Assembly (NCBI RefSeq): GCF_900101885.1
Contig: NZ_FNAN01000029.1
Location: forward strand, 1 to 64,000
Origin: Dyadobacter soli
GTDB taxonomy: Bacteria; Bacteroidota; Bacteroidia; Cytophagales; Spirosomataceae
Direction: 5' to 3'
DNA: 64,000 nt
The stretch's first letter is position 1, and every line of letters starts with the position of its first letter. Of this stretch, positions 18,551 through 25,963 are shown piece by piece. Below the pieces are notes generated by a model, which was not told where the DNA came from, did no database searches, and saw only the letters and a program-made list of their open reading frames with translations. Position numbers and translations under genes: made by a program.

Positions 18551-19612
18551 ATGTCCGATACACATTCCCGCCGTCAGTTTGCGAAAATCACCGCTGCTAC
18601 TGCCGCCGCCCTTACTTTTAAACCGTTCTACATCCTGCACGCCAAACCGAAGGTTGATGGTGAGGTGATTGGTCATGGTAATCACCGTTACAAGGTGCAC
18701 CAGGGCTGGGGTAACCTGGACGCTTCGCAGTTTCCTGTCAACAACTGCCACGAAATGGTGCAGGACAGCAAAGGCAGGCTGATTATGGTGGGGGATGAAA
18801 TCAAAAACAATATCCTGATCTACGATCGCTCGGGCAAGCTGCTGGAAAGCTGGGGGCACGAGTTTCCGGGCGGGCATGGACTTACCCTCTGGAATGCAAA
18901 CGGGGAAGAATTCCTCTTTATCAGCGATCCGAACATCGGTAAGGTTTTCAAAACAGATTTAAAAGGTAAAATCCTGCTTACGATCGAACATCCTTCGAAA
19001 GTAGGCGCCTATAAAGAAGCCGATCCATTCAAACCGACCGAAACGGCCATCGGCCCCGACGGCACCATTTACATTGCCGACGGCTACGGCTCACAATGGA
19101 TTTTGAGATACACGCCCAAAGGCGAGTTCATCGACAAATTCGGCGGCTCCGGCGACGGTGACGCACAATTCTCAACTGCCCACGGCATCGCCATCGACTA
19201 CCGCGACAAAGCCAACCCGACGCTCATCGTAACTTCACGTGCGCACAATGCATTCAAGAAATTCACATTGGATGGCAAATACCTGAGCACCATTTTCCTC
19301 CCCGGCGCATTCGTTTGCCGCCCGGTTTTCAAAGAGGATACGCTTTATGCGGGAGTGTGCTGGTCGCGCCTGCGCTACCTGAACCAAACGCCGAATTCGG
19401 GTTTCGTAACAATTATCGATAAGTCCAACAAAGTCATTTCAAATCCCGGCGGTACCAAACCGGAATACCGGAACGGCGAGCTGCAAATAATGTTACAGGA
19501 GAAACCGATATTCATGCATTGCCACGATGTATGCGTCGACAACGACCATAACATTTATGTGTGCCAATGGAATGCGAAGAAAACCTATCCGGTGAAGCTG
19601 GAAAGGGTTTAG
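18551..19612 (+). CDS. Tat-exported NHL/six-bladed beta-propeller protein
   Basis: A 353-residue protein with an N-terminal twin-arginine-type signal (SRRQFAKITAATAAALTF, residues 6-23), which suggests export in folded form. The rest resembles NHL-repeat propellers such as peptidyl-alpha-hydroxyglycine lyase-like proteins: repeated blades contain GPDGTIYIADGYGSQWI (~174) and HDVCVDNDHNIYVCQW (~325). The His and Asp residues in GHGLTLWN and AHGIAIDY could bind a metal. Enzymatic function is not established. It precedes a hairpin at 19668. Confidence 0.78.
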   Translation: MSDTHSRRQFAKITAATAAALTFKPFYILHAKPKVDGEVIGHGNHRYKVHQGWGNLDASQFPVNNCHEMVQDSKGRLIMVGDEIKNNILIYDRSGKLLESWGHEFPGGHGLTLWNANGEEFLFISDPNIGKVFKTDLKGKILLTIEHPSKVGAYKEADPFKPTETAIGPDGTIYIADGYGSQWILRYTPKGEFIDKFGGSGDGDAQFSTAHGIAIDYRDKANPTLIVTSRAHNAFKKFTLDGKYLSTIFLPGAFVCRPVFKEDTLYAGVCWSRLRYLNQTPNSGFVTIIDKSNKVISNPGGTKPEYRNGELQIMLQEKPIFMHCHDVCVDNDHNIYVCQWNAKKTYPVKLERV

Positions 19613-19667
19613 CTCGAAAGGAATCAGGCTTGAAGAAATTTAAGCCTACATATTTGAAAACAAATAC

Positions 19668-19701
19668 CTGATCCGTTGGCTGCGCTAGCGGATCAGTTTT
19701 A
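19668..19701 (+). terminator. Putative terminator after the propeller gene
   Basis: CTGATCCG (19668-19675) pairs with CGGATCAG (19689-19696), 13-nt loop, followed by TTTTATT. It overlaps the last codons of the convergent membrane-protein gene. Confidence 0.6.
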
Positions 19702-20443
19702 TTGTAATACCATTCACCACCATCGTCGAAATCGTCAGAATGCCGTAAGCGGCGCCGATGGGCATTTGCGGCACGAGCCAGGCCACTCCTACCAGGAAGG
19801 CTACAAAGCCATATCCGGCCAATAGTAGTCCGTACAATATCCGGATCGTCGCGTCGGAGCCTTGTTGTGAATGTGTGAAGACGGCCAATGTGGAGGTCAT
19901 GATCGGAAATGGCGTCAGTAAGCCGCTCCAAGTCGGGCCGAGGAAATCGGCGGCTTGTGTAACCACCACCACGAACAATGTAGCGACGAGCATTCGCAAT
20001 GGAATGTCCCAGGAAGGCTGTTTCTTAAAATCGGCTTTTGTTTTTGGTTTTGGAAAGAAATATAAAACCAATGTCAGCACGACCAGATTCATTCCCACGC
20101 CTGCTGTAAGCGAAATGTCCCTTCCTAACGACAACAATGCAATAACAAAAAACGCAGCGTAGCTAAGCAAAACGGTCGGTAACCAACGCAGCCGTGCCGA
20201 AAGCGATGCATATACCAATGCAAAACACATTGTTCCAATGGACCCGAGTAATGCGGAAGATATCGTGGAAGCTGCGAATGCAGCGCCATGCTCCAATGTG
20301 ATGAAAAAGGAAATCGGTCCCGCGATCCAGGGAAACCCGCCGATCCAGCCGCCCAGTCCCTCGCCCCATTTGCGGACGGCCATTGTTACCCCGGCAATGA
20401 GCGGGGGCATCAGCATGATTTTAGTTAAAAGCAGGTCGGACAA
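19685..20443 (-). CDS. Polytopic inner-membrane protein of unknown function
   Basis: This 252-residue protein is hydrophobic along most of its length, with about 7-8 likely transmembrane segments separated by short loops. The longest soluble stretch is the Lys-rich loop FPKPKTKADFKKQP near residue 130. The N-terminal part (MLMPPLIAGVTMAVRKWG, GGFPWIAGPISFF) resembles conserved GlpM-like/small membrane-protein arrangements duplicated in tandem, but I do not recognise a named family. It lies convergent with the propeller gene and divergent from the zinc-type TonB receptor. No function is assigned. Confidence 0.7.
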   Translation of the reverse strand: MSDLLLTKIMLMPPLIAGVTMAVRKWGEGLGGWIGGFPWIAGPISFFITLEHGAAFAASTISSALLGSIGTMCFALVYASLSARLRWLPTVLLSYAAFFVIALLSLGRDISLTAGVGMNLVVLTLVLYFFPKPKTKADFKKQPSWDIPLRMLVATLFVVVVTQAADFLGPTWSGLLTPFPIMTSTLAVFTHSQQGSDATIRILYGLLLAGYGFVAFLVGVAWLVPQMPIGAAYGILTISTMVVNGITIKLIR

Positions 20444-20527
20444 GGATTAAATGCGGCAAAATGAAGCACAAATTTACATTTAACGACCTAATCCGCTGAA
20501 ACTTTGAGAAAATACTTCCGGATTTTA

Positions 20528-20569
20528 ATTGCAACACAGTTGCAATATCTTATTTTTGCAACGTTGTAA
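20528..20569 (+). promoter_or_regulatory. Promoter with two overlapping Zur/Fur-like operators (TonB receptor)
   Basis: ATTGCAACacaGTTGCAAT at 20528-20546 is a perfect 8-3-8 palindrome. TTGCAACGTTGTAA (20556-20569) is a near-palindrome with one mismatch. TATTTTTG at 20551-20558 matches the -7 consensus and has ATTG 19 bp upstream (20528-20531) as the -33 element. The first palindrome thus covers -33 and the spacer, and the second overlaps -7: a classic repressor arrangement. The same words recur at 24140-24193, next to the Fur-family gene. Confidence 0.75.
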
Positions 20570-20603
20570 CAAAAAGAACGTAACCCGCTCCCCGCGCATA
20601 CGC

Positions 20604-22934
20604 ATGCCCGCAGTCAGATTTTCACTCCTTATGCTTTTGCTATCGCTTTTTTCGCTGGTGGCCATCGCCCAGAAACCGGCTTGCGAATGCTTTGTGAAGG
20701 GAGTCGTGAAAGACCGGCACACCGGCCAGCCGATTGTGGGCGCAACCGTGCTGATCGTCGGGCAGAGCAACGGTGTTTTTACAGACGAGAATGGACGCTA
20801 CGAGTTAAGAAACCTTTGTCCCGGGAATTACACATTGGAATGCCGCATTATCGGCTATAATCCTTTTCAGCAAAAAATCGACCTCACGGCAGGGCACGAA
20901 GAAAACTTCAACCTGCTCGAACAGGAAGTGCATCTAAAAGACGTCGAGATTACCGCGCACCGTACCGACGCCCCCTCCTCGCAGCCATTGACCACGATTT
21001 CAGGGGCTGATCTCGACAAAACACGCGGACAGACATTGGGAGAAAGCCTTAAAGGCGTGACCGGCGTTACGACGCTGCAAACCGGCTCGTCCATTGCCAA
21101 GCCCGTCATTCACGGCCTGCATAGCAACCGCGTGCTGATCATGAACAACGGCATTCGCCAGGAAGGCCAGCAATGGGGCTCCGAGCACGCACCGGAACTC
21201 GACCCGTTCATCGCGACGCGCATTTCGGTCGTGAAAGGCGCAGCGGGCGTGCGGTACGGCTCCGATGCGATCGGCGGGGTGATATTGGTAGAACCGGAAG
21301 AGTTGCCCGTGGATAAACCCATTACCGGCGAACTGAATGCGGTGGGCTTTTCCAACGGCAGGCAAGGCGTATTGTCCGGCACTGTGCAAGGCGGGCTGAA
21401 CTTCGTGAAAGGATTTGGCTGGCGGGCGCAGGGCACCATTAAGCGCGGCGGCAACATCCGTACACCGAATTATTTCCTCGATAATACAGGAATCAGCGAA
21501 AACAACTTCTCGCTCGCGGCGGGTTACCGTCATAAAGGATTAGGAATCGATGTGTTTTACAGCCGTTTTGACACTCAAATAGGTATTTTCTCCGGCTCGC
21601 ACATTGGAAGCGTCACCGATTTACTCAACGTTATCAAGAATGGCGAACCGTTCGTCAAATCCGGGTTCAGTTATGCCATTAACCGGCCTAACCAGAATGC
21701 AACGCACGAGTTGCTTAAAGCCGAGACGCATTACCACTTCAACGACGGCAACCGCATTCAATGGACGATCGCGCGGCAGTACAACAACCGCAACGAGTTC
21801 GACCTGCACCGGCCTCGGAACGACAGCATAGCGGCCCTTAACCATCCTGAACTGACATTTAAACTCACTTCCTTGACAAACGACGTGGTCTGGGACCACA
21901 AACCCATTGCCGCGAAAATCAGCGGGCAGGTTGGTGTGAGCACATTATACCAATACAACCTCATGAGCGGCCGCCCGCTGATCCCCAATTTCAACCAGTT
22001 TAACATCGGCCTGTTCTGGATCGAACGGTACGTGACGAGCAAATGGGAGCTCGAAGCCGGCCTCCGCTATGATTACCGGACGCTGAAAACCTACCGGATT
22101 GTGAACCGCGAGAAAATCGCCGACCATTTCGATTTCGGCAACTTTTCGGGAACCGCGGGTGCTACACGTAATTTTTCCGAACGTTTTTCCGCACGTGTGA
22201 ACTTGGGTACGGCCTGGCGCGCACCTAACGTGAGCGAGCTGTTCAGCGACGGCGTGCACCACGGCGCGGCTGCCTACGAGAAAGGCGACGCGACATTGCA
22301 ACCTGAAAAAGCATTGAATTCCATCGCCAGTGTGAAATACGTCGCGCCGAAATGGAGCGTCGAGGTTGGTGGTTATTACAATTACATTTTTGATTTTATA
22401 TACCTGAAACCCCAGCCCGAGCCCATTCTGACGATCCGGGGTGCATTTCCTTACTTTAAATACACCCAAACCGACGCCTCATTCAAAGGCATCGACGTGT
22501 CGGGAAGCTGGGAGTTTATGAAGCGCACCACCGTTTCGAGCAAGCTCACGTACCTGCGCGTGTACGACGAGCGGAACGACGGATACCTGGTCATGATTCC
22601 ACCCAACCGGTTGGATAACGCATTGAAATACCAGCTCGCCGACCGCGGCAAATGGAAGGACGGGTTTATATCGGTCGGTAACCTGCTGGTCGCCGAGCAA
22701 AAACGGGTTCCTGCAAACAGCGACTTCCTGCCCCCACCGAAGGCCTACTCGCTATGGAGCCTGCAAGCCGGCGCGACGCTGAAAGTATCCGAAAAACAAC
22801 AGCTGGAAATCGGTATCAATGTGCAGAATGTGTTCAATACCGTTTACCGCGATTACCTGAACCGCTTCCGCTACTACGCCGACGATATGGGCCGCAATGC
22901 GTCGCTCCGCCTGAAATGGAAGTTCGGCGCTTGA
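20604..22934 (+). CDS. TonB-dependent outer-membrane receptor, ZnuD-like
   Basis: An outer-membrane beta-barrel receptor, 776 residues from the ATG at 20604. I prefer this start because it places the signal peptide (MPAVRFSLLMLLLSLFSLVA) at the N-terminus; an upstream ATG at 20529 would lie in the promoter. After the signal come a CECF segment, a carboxypeptidase-like regulatory domain (VKGVVKDRHTGQPIVGATVL), a plug domain with KPVIHGLHSNRVLIMNNGI and EHAPELDPF, and the barrel. The plug wording resembles zinc receptors of the ZnuD class. Zinc as substrate is supported by the Fur-type operators in its promoter and the Zur-like and MerC genes nearby, but remains an inference. Confidence 0.85.
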   Translation: MPAVRFSLLMLLLSLFSLVAIAQKPACECFVKGVVKDRHTGQPIVGATVLIVGQSNGVFTDENGRYELRNLCPGNYTLECRIIGYNPFQQKIDLTAGHEENFNLLEQEVHLKDVEITAHRTDAPSSQPLTTISGADLDKTRGQTLGESLKGVTGVTTLQTGSSIAKPVIHGLHSNRVLIMNNGIRQEGQQWGSEHAPELDPFIATRISVVKGAAGVRYGSDAIGGVILVEPEELPVDKPITGELNAVGFSNGRQGVLSGTVQGGLNFVKGFGWRAQGTIKRGGNIRTPNYFLDNTGISENNFSLAAGYRHKGLGIDVFYSRFDTQIGIFSGSHIGSVTDLLNVIKNGEPFVKSGFSYAINRPNQNATHELLKAETHYHFNDGNRIQWTIARQYNNRNEFDLHRPRNDSIAALNHPELTFKLTSLTNDVVWDHKPIAAKISGQVGVSTLYQYNLMSGRPLIPNFNQFNIGLFWIERYVTSKWELEAGLRYDYRTLKTYRIVNREKIADHFDFGNFSGTAGATRNFSERFSARVNLGTAWRAPNVSELFSDGVHHGAAAYEKGDATLQPEKALNSIASVKYVAPKWSVEVGGYYNYIFDFIYLKPQPEPILTIRGAFPYFKYTQTDASFKGIDVSGSWEFMKRTTVSSKLTYLRVYDERNDGYLVMIPPNRLDNALKYQLADRGKWKDGFISVGNLLVAEQKRVPANSDFLPPPKAYSLWSLQAGATLKVSEKQQLEIGINVQNVFNTVYRDYLNRFRYYADDMGRNASLRLKWKFGA

Positions 22935-22986
22935 CGAAGCGCGGCCCGATAAATGAATTTTAATACAATACTAAAACCTATTACGT

Positions 22987-23541
22987 ATGAAAATGAACCG
23001 TAAGCTGACCTGGATGCTGCTCGCCGCAATGACTACTGCATTTGTGCAATGTAAAGATTCAGGCGAAGACTTAAAGCCGGACGACGAGAACGAACTGATC
23101 ACTTCCGTGACATTGAAGTTCATCGAGCAAGGCACGTCCAATGTGAGCACTTTCTCCTATAAAGATGCCGATGGCGATGGTGGCAATGCGCCCACCAAAT
23201 TTGACACGATTGCCCTGAAACCGAATACGACTTATACATTGGCGATTGAGCTGCTCGACGAAAGCAAGTCGCCCGCCGACGACATTACCAAGGAAGTGGA
23301 GGAAGAATCCGACGAGCATTTGTTTGTGTACACGCCTACGCCGGCAGCACTTTTGACCTACACCTACGGCGATAAGGACAAAAACAACTACCCTATCGGC
23401 CTTACCGGCTCAGCAAAAACCGGCGCAGCAGGGGACGGAAAGCTGAAAGTGCAGCTACGTCACCAGCCGGGCGCCAAAAACGGCACGCCTACGCCGGGAA
23501 GCGATGATGTGAACCTGGATTTTATATTGAAAGTGAAATAA
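22987..23541 (+). CDS. Small lipoprotein encoded with the TonB receptor
   Basis: A 184-residue protein with a lipoprotein signal peptide (MLLAAMTTAFVQC, Cys22 as lipidation site). The mature part is acidic and beta-rich, with Asp/Glu clusters (EDLKPDDENE, KEVEEESDEH) and no family that I recognise. It lies 52 bp behind the TonB receptor on the same strand with no terminator between, so it is probably co-transcribed and may be a surface lipoprotein that assists metal uptake. The acidic clusters and the DADGDGG segment could bind cations. Confidence 0.75.
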   Translation: MKMNRKLTWMLLAAMTTAFVQCKDSGEDLKPDDENELITSVTLKFIEQGTSNVSTFSYKDADGDGGNAPTKFDTIALKPNTTYTLAIELLDESKSPADDITKEVEEESDEHLFVYTPTPAALLTYTYGDKDKNNYPIGLTGSAKTGAAGDGKLKVQLRHQPGAKNGTPTPGSDDVNLDFILKVK

Positions 23542-23562
23542 ACCGTAAAATTGAAGTGAAAC

Positions 23563-23600
23563 AAAAAGGGATCAGCCGTATGACTGATCCCTTTTTGTTT
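23563..23600. terminator. Bidirectional intrinsic terminator
   Basis: AAAAAGGGATCAG (23563-23575) and CTGATCCCTTTTT (23584-23596) form a 13-bp stem with an 8-nt loop, with T runs in both directions. It separates the convergent lipoprotein and Fur-family genes. Confidence 0.9.
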
Positions 23601-24009
23601 AGTTGCATTTGGGACAAACGCCCTGTATCAGCAGATTGAAATGTTCGGGATGATAACCCTCCGGCAAATTAACCGCCGGAATGTGCAGGTTTTCGAGGCA
23701 GTTGGTTTCACCACACTCGCTGCATTTGAAATGGATATGATCGTGCTGGTGCTTTTCTTCCGAGCAGTTGTGCGAGCATAATGCGTAGCGCAAGCCTTCG
23801 TCGTCGAGCACCTTGTGTATAATGCCCTTTTCGAGGAACGTTTTGAGCGTTCTGTATATAGTTACACGGTCGTAATTCTCTCCCAACGCGCCTTCCAGGT
23901 CACCGTGCGATAATGCGTTTTTCCGATTGATAAATGTTGAAAGCACGTCTTCCCGGCACGTGGTCGTGCGCAGGTGGTGTACTTTCAGCGTTTCTCTTAA
24001 CTGGTCCAT
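23599..24009 (-). CDS. Fur-family repressor, Zur-like
   Basis: A 136-residue Fur-superfamily protein if started at the ATG at 24009 (MDQLRETLKVHHLR); an ATG at 24081 would add 24 residues. The start is chosen because the shorter form has the usual length and a normal first helix. The winged helix includes YDRVTIYRTLKTFLEKG. Metal ligands visible are the His-rich HNCSEEKHQHDHIHFKC segment, CSEC and a C-terminal CPKC, giving a structural C4 zinc site. The neighbourhood (ZnuD-like receptor, MerC protein, shared palindromes) points to zinc sensing and not iron. Confidence 0.82.
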   Translation of the reverse strand: MDQLRETLKVHHLRTTTCREDVLSTFINRKNALSHGDLEGALGENYDRVTIYRTLKTFLEKGIIHKVLDDEGLRYALCSHNCSEEKHQHDHIHFKCSECGETNCLENLHIPAVNLPEGYHPEHFNLLIQGVCPKCN

Positions 24010-24139
24010 TGTTACCAACAGTTTGATAAATTCCTCCCCTCTAAAACCTTTCCCGCCAAAGTTAAGTTCTAACCGGTTCAAATTCCAAGGATTCCGATTA
24101 CACTTTCATGGATTGAACAGCCGCAGACTAAAAATATTC

Positions 24140-24193
24140 TGCAACCCCGTTGCAAGTTCGGAGCAAGGGTGTTATTTTTGCAACATTATTGTA
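24140..24193 (+). promoter_or_regulatory. Promoter with Zur/Fur-like operators (merC-type gene; perhaps also the divergent repressor)
   Basis: TGCAACcccGTTGCA at 24140-24154 is a perfect 6-3-6 palindrome overlapping GTTG (24149-24152), which lies 20 bp upstream of TATTTTTG (24173-24180). The sequence TTGCAACATTATTGTA (24178-24193) overlapping the -7 repeats the second operator of the 20528 promoter in degenerate form. The region also lies about 130 bp upstream of the divergent Fur-family start, so autoregulation is possible. Confidence 0.7.
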
Positions 24194-24201
24194 TGTAGGA
24201 A

Positions 24202-24597
24202 ATGAAAGCAGTACACTCACATGGCAGGGCCGACTACATTGGGATCTTAGGGTCCGTGTTGTGCATTATCCATTGCATACTGGTTCCCGCATTGGCATTG
24301 GGCTCGTCGGTAGCGACGCATAACCACGCGCATGTCGGCCTCATTTCGCTCGATTACCTGTTTATCCTCATCAACGGCATCGCCGTTTACTACGCCACCC
24401 GCGATCACCGTTCGCTCGGCGTCCGCGTTTTGCTTTGGGGCGCATTGGCCGTCTTCGCTGTTTCACTCATCTTTGAAGGACGTCATCAGGTGTTTGCCTG
24501 GCTGGGTTATGTGGGCTCGTGCCTGCTCATCGTCGGCCACCTCATCAACCTCTACATTTGTCAGATCGCCCCGCGGTTGAAGTTCAGAACCCGGTAA
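24202..24597 (+). CDS. MerC-domain membrane protein
   Basis: A 131-residue inner-membrane protein with four likely helices. Its N-terminus has DYIGILGSVLCIIHCILVPAL, in which Cys and HC in the first helix match the metal-binding pattern of MerC mercuric-transport proteins. HNHAH at ~34-38 is an additional metal-like loop. The rest of a mercury operon (merR, merA, merT) is not present, so its role here is probably uptake or handling of another thiophilic metal. The shared palindromes suggest it belongs to the same regulon as the ZnuD-like receptor. It ends directly against the convergent serine hydrolase gene. Confidence 0.8.
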   Translation: MKAVHSHGRADYIGILGSVLCIIHCILVPALALGSSVATHNHAHVGLISLDYLFILINGIAVYYATRDHRSLGVRVLLWGALAVFAVSLIFEGRHQVFAWLGYVGSCLLIVGHLINLYICQIAPRLKFRTR

Positions 24598-25848
24598 TCA
24601 CTTATCATATTCCACTTCAAAACGGCTTAAATCCGGGCGGTTCGGACGTTTCCGATCCAGCTCGTATTCGAAAAGCGTTTTGCCCAAATTCGCCATGAAC
24701 GGAAAACCGACCGTATCATAATCATATTTATCGTCGTTGAAAATCCCGTCCTCATTGCAGTAGATTACAGCAGTTACCATAAACTCGATCCCTTTCTCGA
24801 AATCGGCGATGTACGCATTATCCAACAGGAAGCCATAAGCGTCGCCGCATTTGTTGAATAGCCGGATATGGCGCGGCAAACGCGTTTTCGTTGCCCCGAA
24901 AAGCAGGAATTTCACAAAACCATCGTAGTAATCATCGGTATAGCTCGCCGGGTAGCTAGTTTCAACCGGGAATTGCGACATATACTGGTACATAAACCGG
25001 TAATCGTCCTCGGTCAGATTGAATCGCTGCGATGCCGGCACCTGGTCTGGGAAAAATAGTGTTTTCAGCAGCCGGTGCTGCTCTTCGAGCGGGAAGAAGT
25101 TCTTTTTGGTAAAATCAAAAGGCTCGTTCACCAATGCACCGTCTTTCATGTAGCCTTTGCCCAACATAATGGGCCCCGGCGCATTGAATTCTTTCTCGTC
25201 ATATCTGGCGGGTTGTTCGAAAACGATTTTGCCGTCCTTTTCAAACCGGATGGGGTTGGTATAGCGATTGTTTTCTGGCCCGATGGGCGATTCGAGACGG
25301 TGGAGAATGCGGGTATCTTTGAAGCCCTTCCTATGCAGGCTGTCGTTAAATTCCTGCTGACCTATCAACTCGTACAACCGGTTGAATGCATCATTATCAC
25401 TCGCCAGCAATATCTTTTTGGCATAATGCGCCACCGACGGCATACCATCCTCGGAACTCGTGTCCGCCTTCACGGCCGTCTGCTCGGGCCTCACGGCGTC
25501 CGTAAACATCGGCGTATATTTGTCGACACCCAGTTTATTCAGCTTTTCCAATGCCAGCGCGACCGCCGGCAGCTTAACCGTACTGGCCGGATAAAAATAT
25601 TCACCGGTATTAACCCGGTAAGCATGCGTAGTAAAATGCGGGATGTTATTTTTATTCCTGTCGATTTTCGTGTACAGGACCTGCACCTTGTATTTTTCCG
25701 GATCTTTCAGGATCGCCGAGAAGCGCTCGGGGTGCCTTTTTAATAGTTTTTCAATGAAATTATCCGCGTGATACTGTGCGTAGGTTGGCAGGGCTGCCAG
25801 TTGTAAAGACAAGAGAAGCAACAGTTTATAATTTCTAAAAAAGCGCAT
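24598..25848 (-). CDS. Secreted serine hydrolase of the class A beta-lactamase fold
   Basis: A 416-residue protein with an N-terminal signal peptide (LLLLLSLQLAALPTYA). It has the penicillin-recognising fold: nucleophile motif STVK (in YPASTVKLPAVAL, ~95) and SDN (LLASDNDAFN, ~150). The third motif, KTG in beta-lactamases, appears as KCG (LFNKCGDAYGF, ~335). It is longer than classical class A enzymes (~290 residues), so it belongs to the 'beta-lactamase 2' group of serine hydrolases with unknown substrates. An antibiotic resistance role should not be assumed. The gene is not in an operon. Confidence 0.82.
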   Translation of the reverse strand: MRFFRNYKLLLLLSLQLAALPTYAQYHADNFIEKLLKRHPERFSAILKDPEKYKVQVLYTKIDRNKNNIPHFTTHAYRVNTGEYFYPASTVKLPAVALALEKLNKLGVDKYTPMFTDAVRPEQTAVKADTSSEDGMPSVAHYAKKILLASDNDAFNRLYELIGQQEFNDSLHRKGFKDTRILHRLESPIGPENNRYTNPIRFEKDGKIVFEQPARYDEKEFNAPGPIMLGKGYMKDGALVNEPFDFTKKNFFPLEEQHRLLKTLFFPDQVPASQRFNLTEDDYRFMYQYMSQFPVETSYPASYTDDYYDGFVKFLLFGATKTRLPRHIRLFNKCGDAYGFLLDNAYIADFEKGIEFMVTAVIYCNEDGIFNDDKYDYDTVGFPFMANLGKTLFEYELDRKRPNRPDLSRFEVEYDK

Positions 25849-25963
25849 GGATTACTATCGGGCACGTGTTAGCCGAATATACGATTTTTATTTTAAAGGG
25901 TATCCGGAATTAGTTTTTACTCCCGGGCTCCTTTTCTGAGGAGATATAAACAATGGCGAAATA

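Noticed and set aside
24202-24597. Mercury resistance operon
   Set aside because: Only a MerC-type protein is present; merR, merA, merT and merP are missing, and the operator resembles the zinc-type one.
24598-25848. Antibiotic-resistance beta-lactamase
   Set aside because: The fold and SxxK/SDN motifs are shared by many serine hydrolases; size and the KCG motif do not match class A enzymes.
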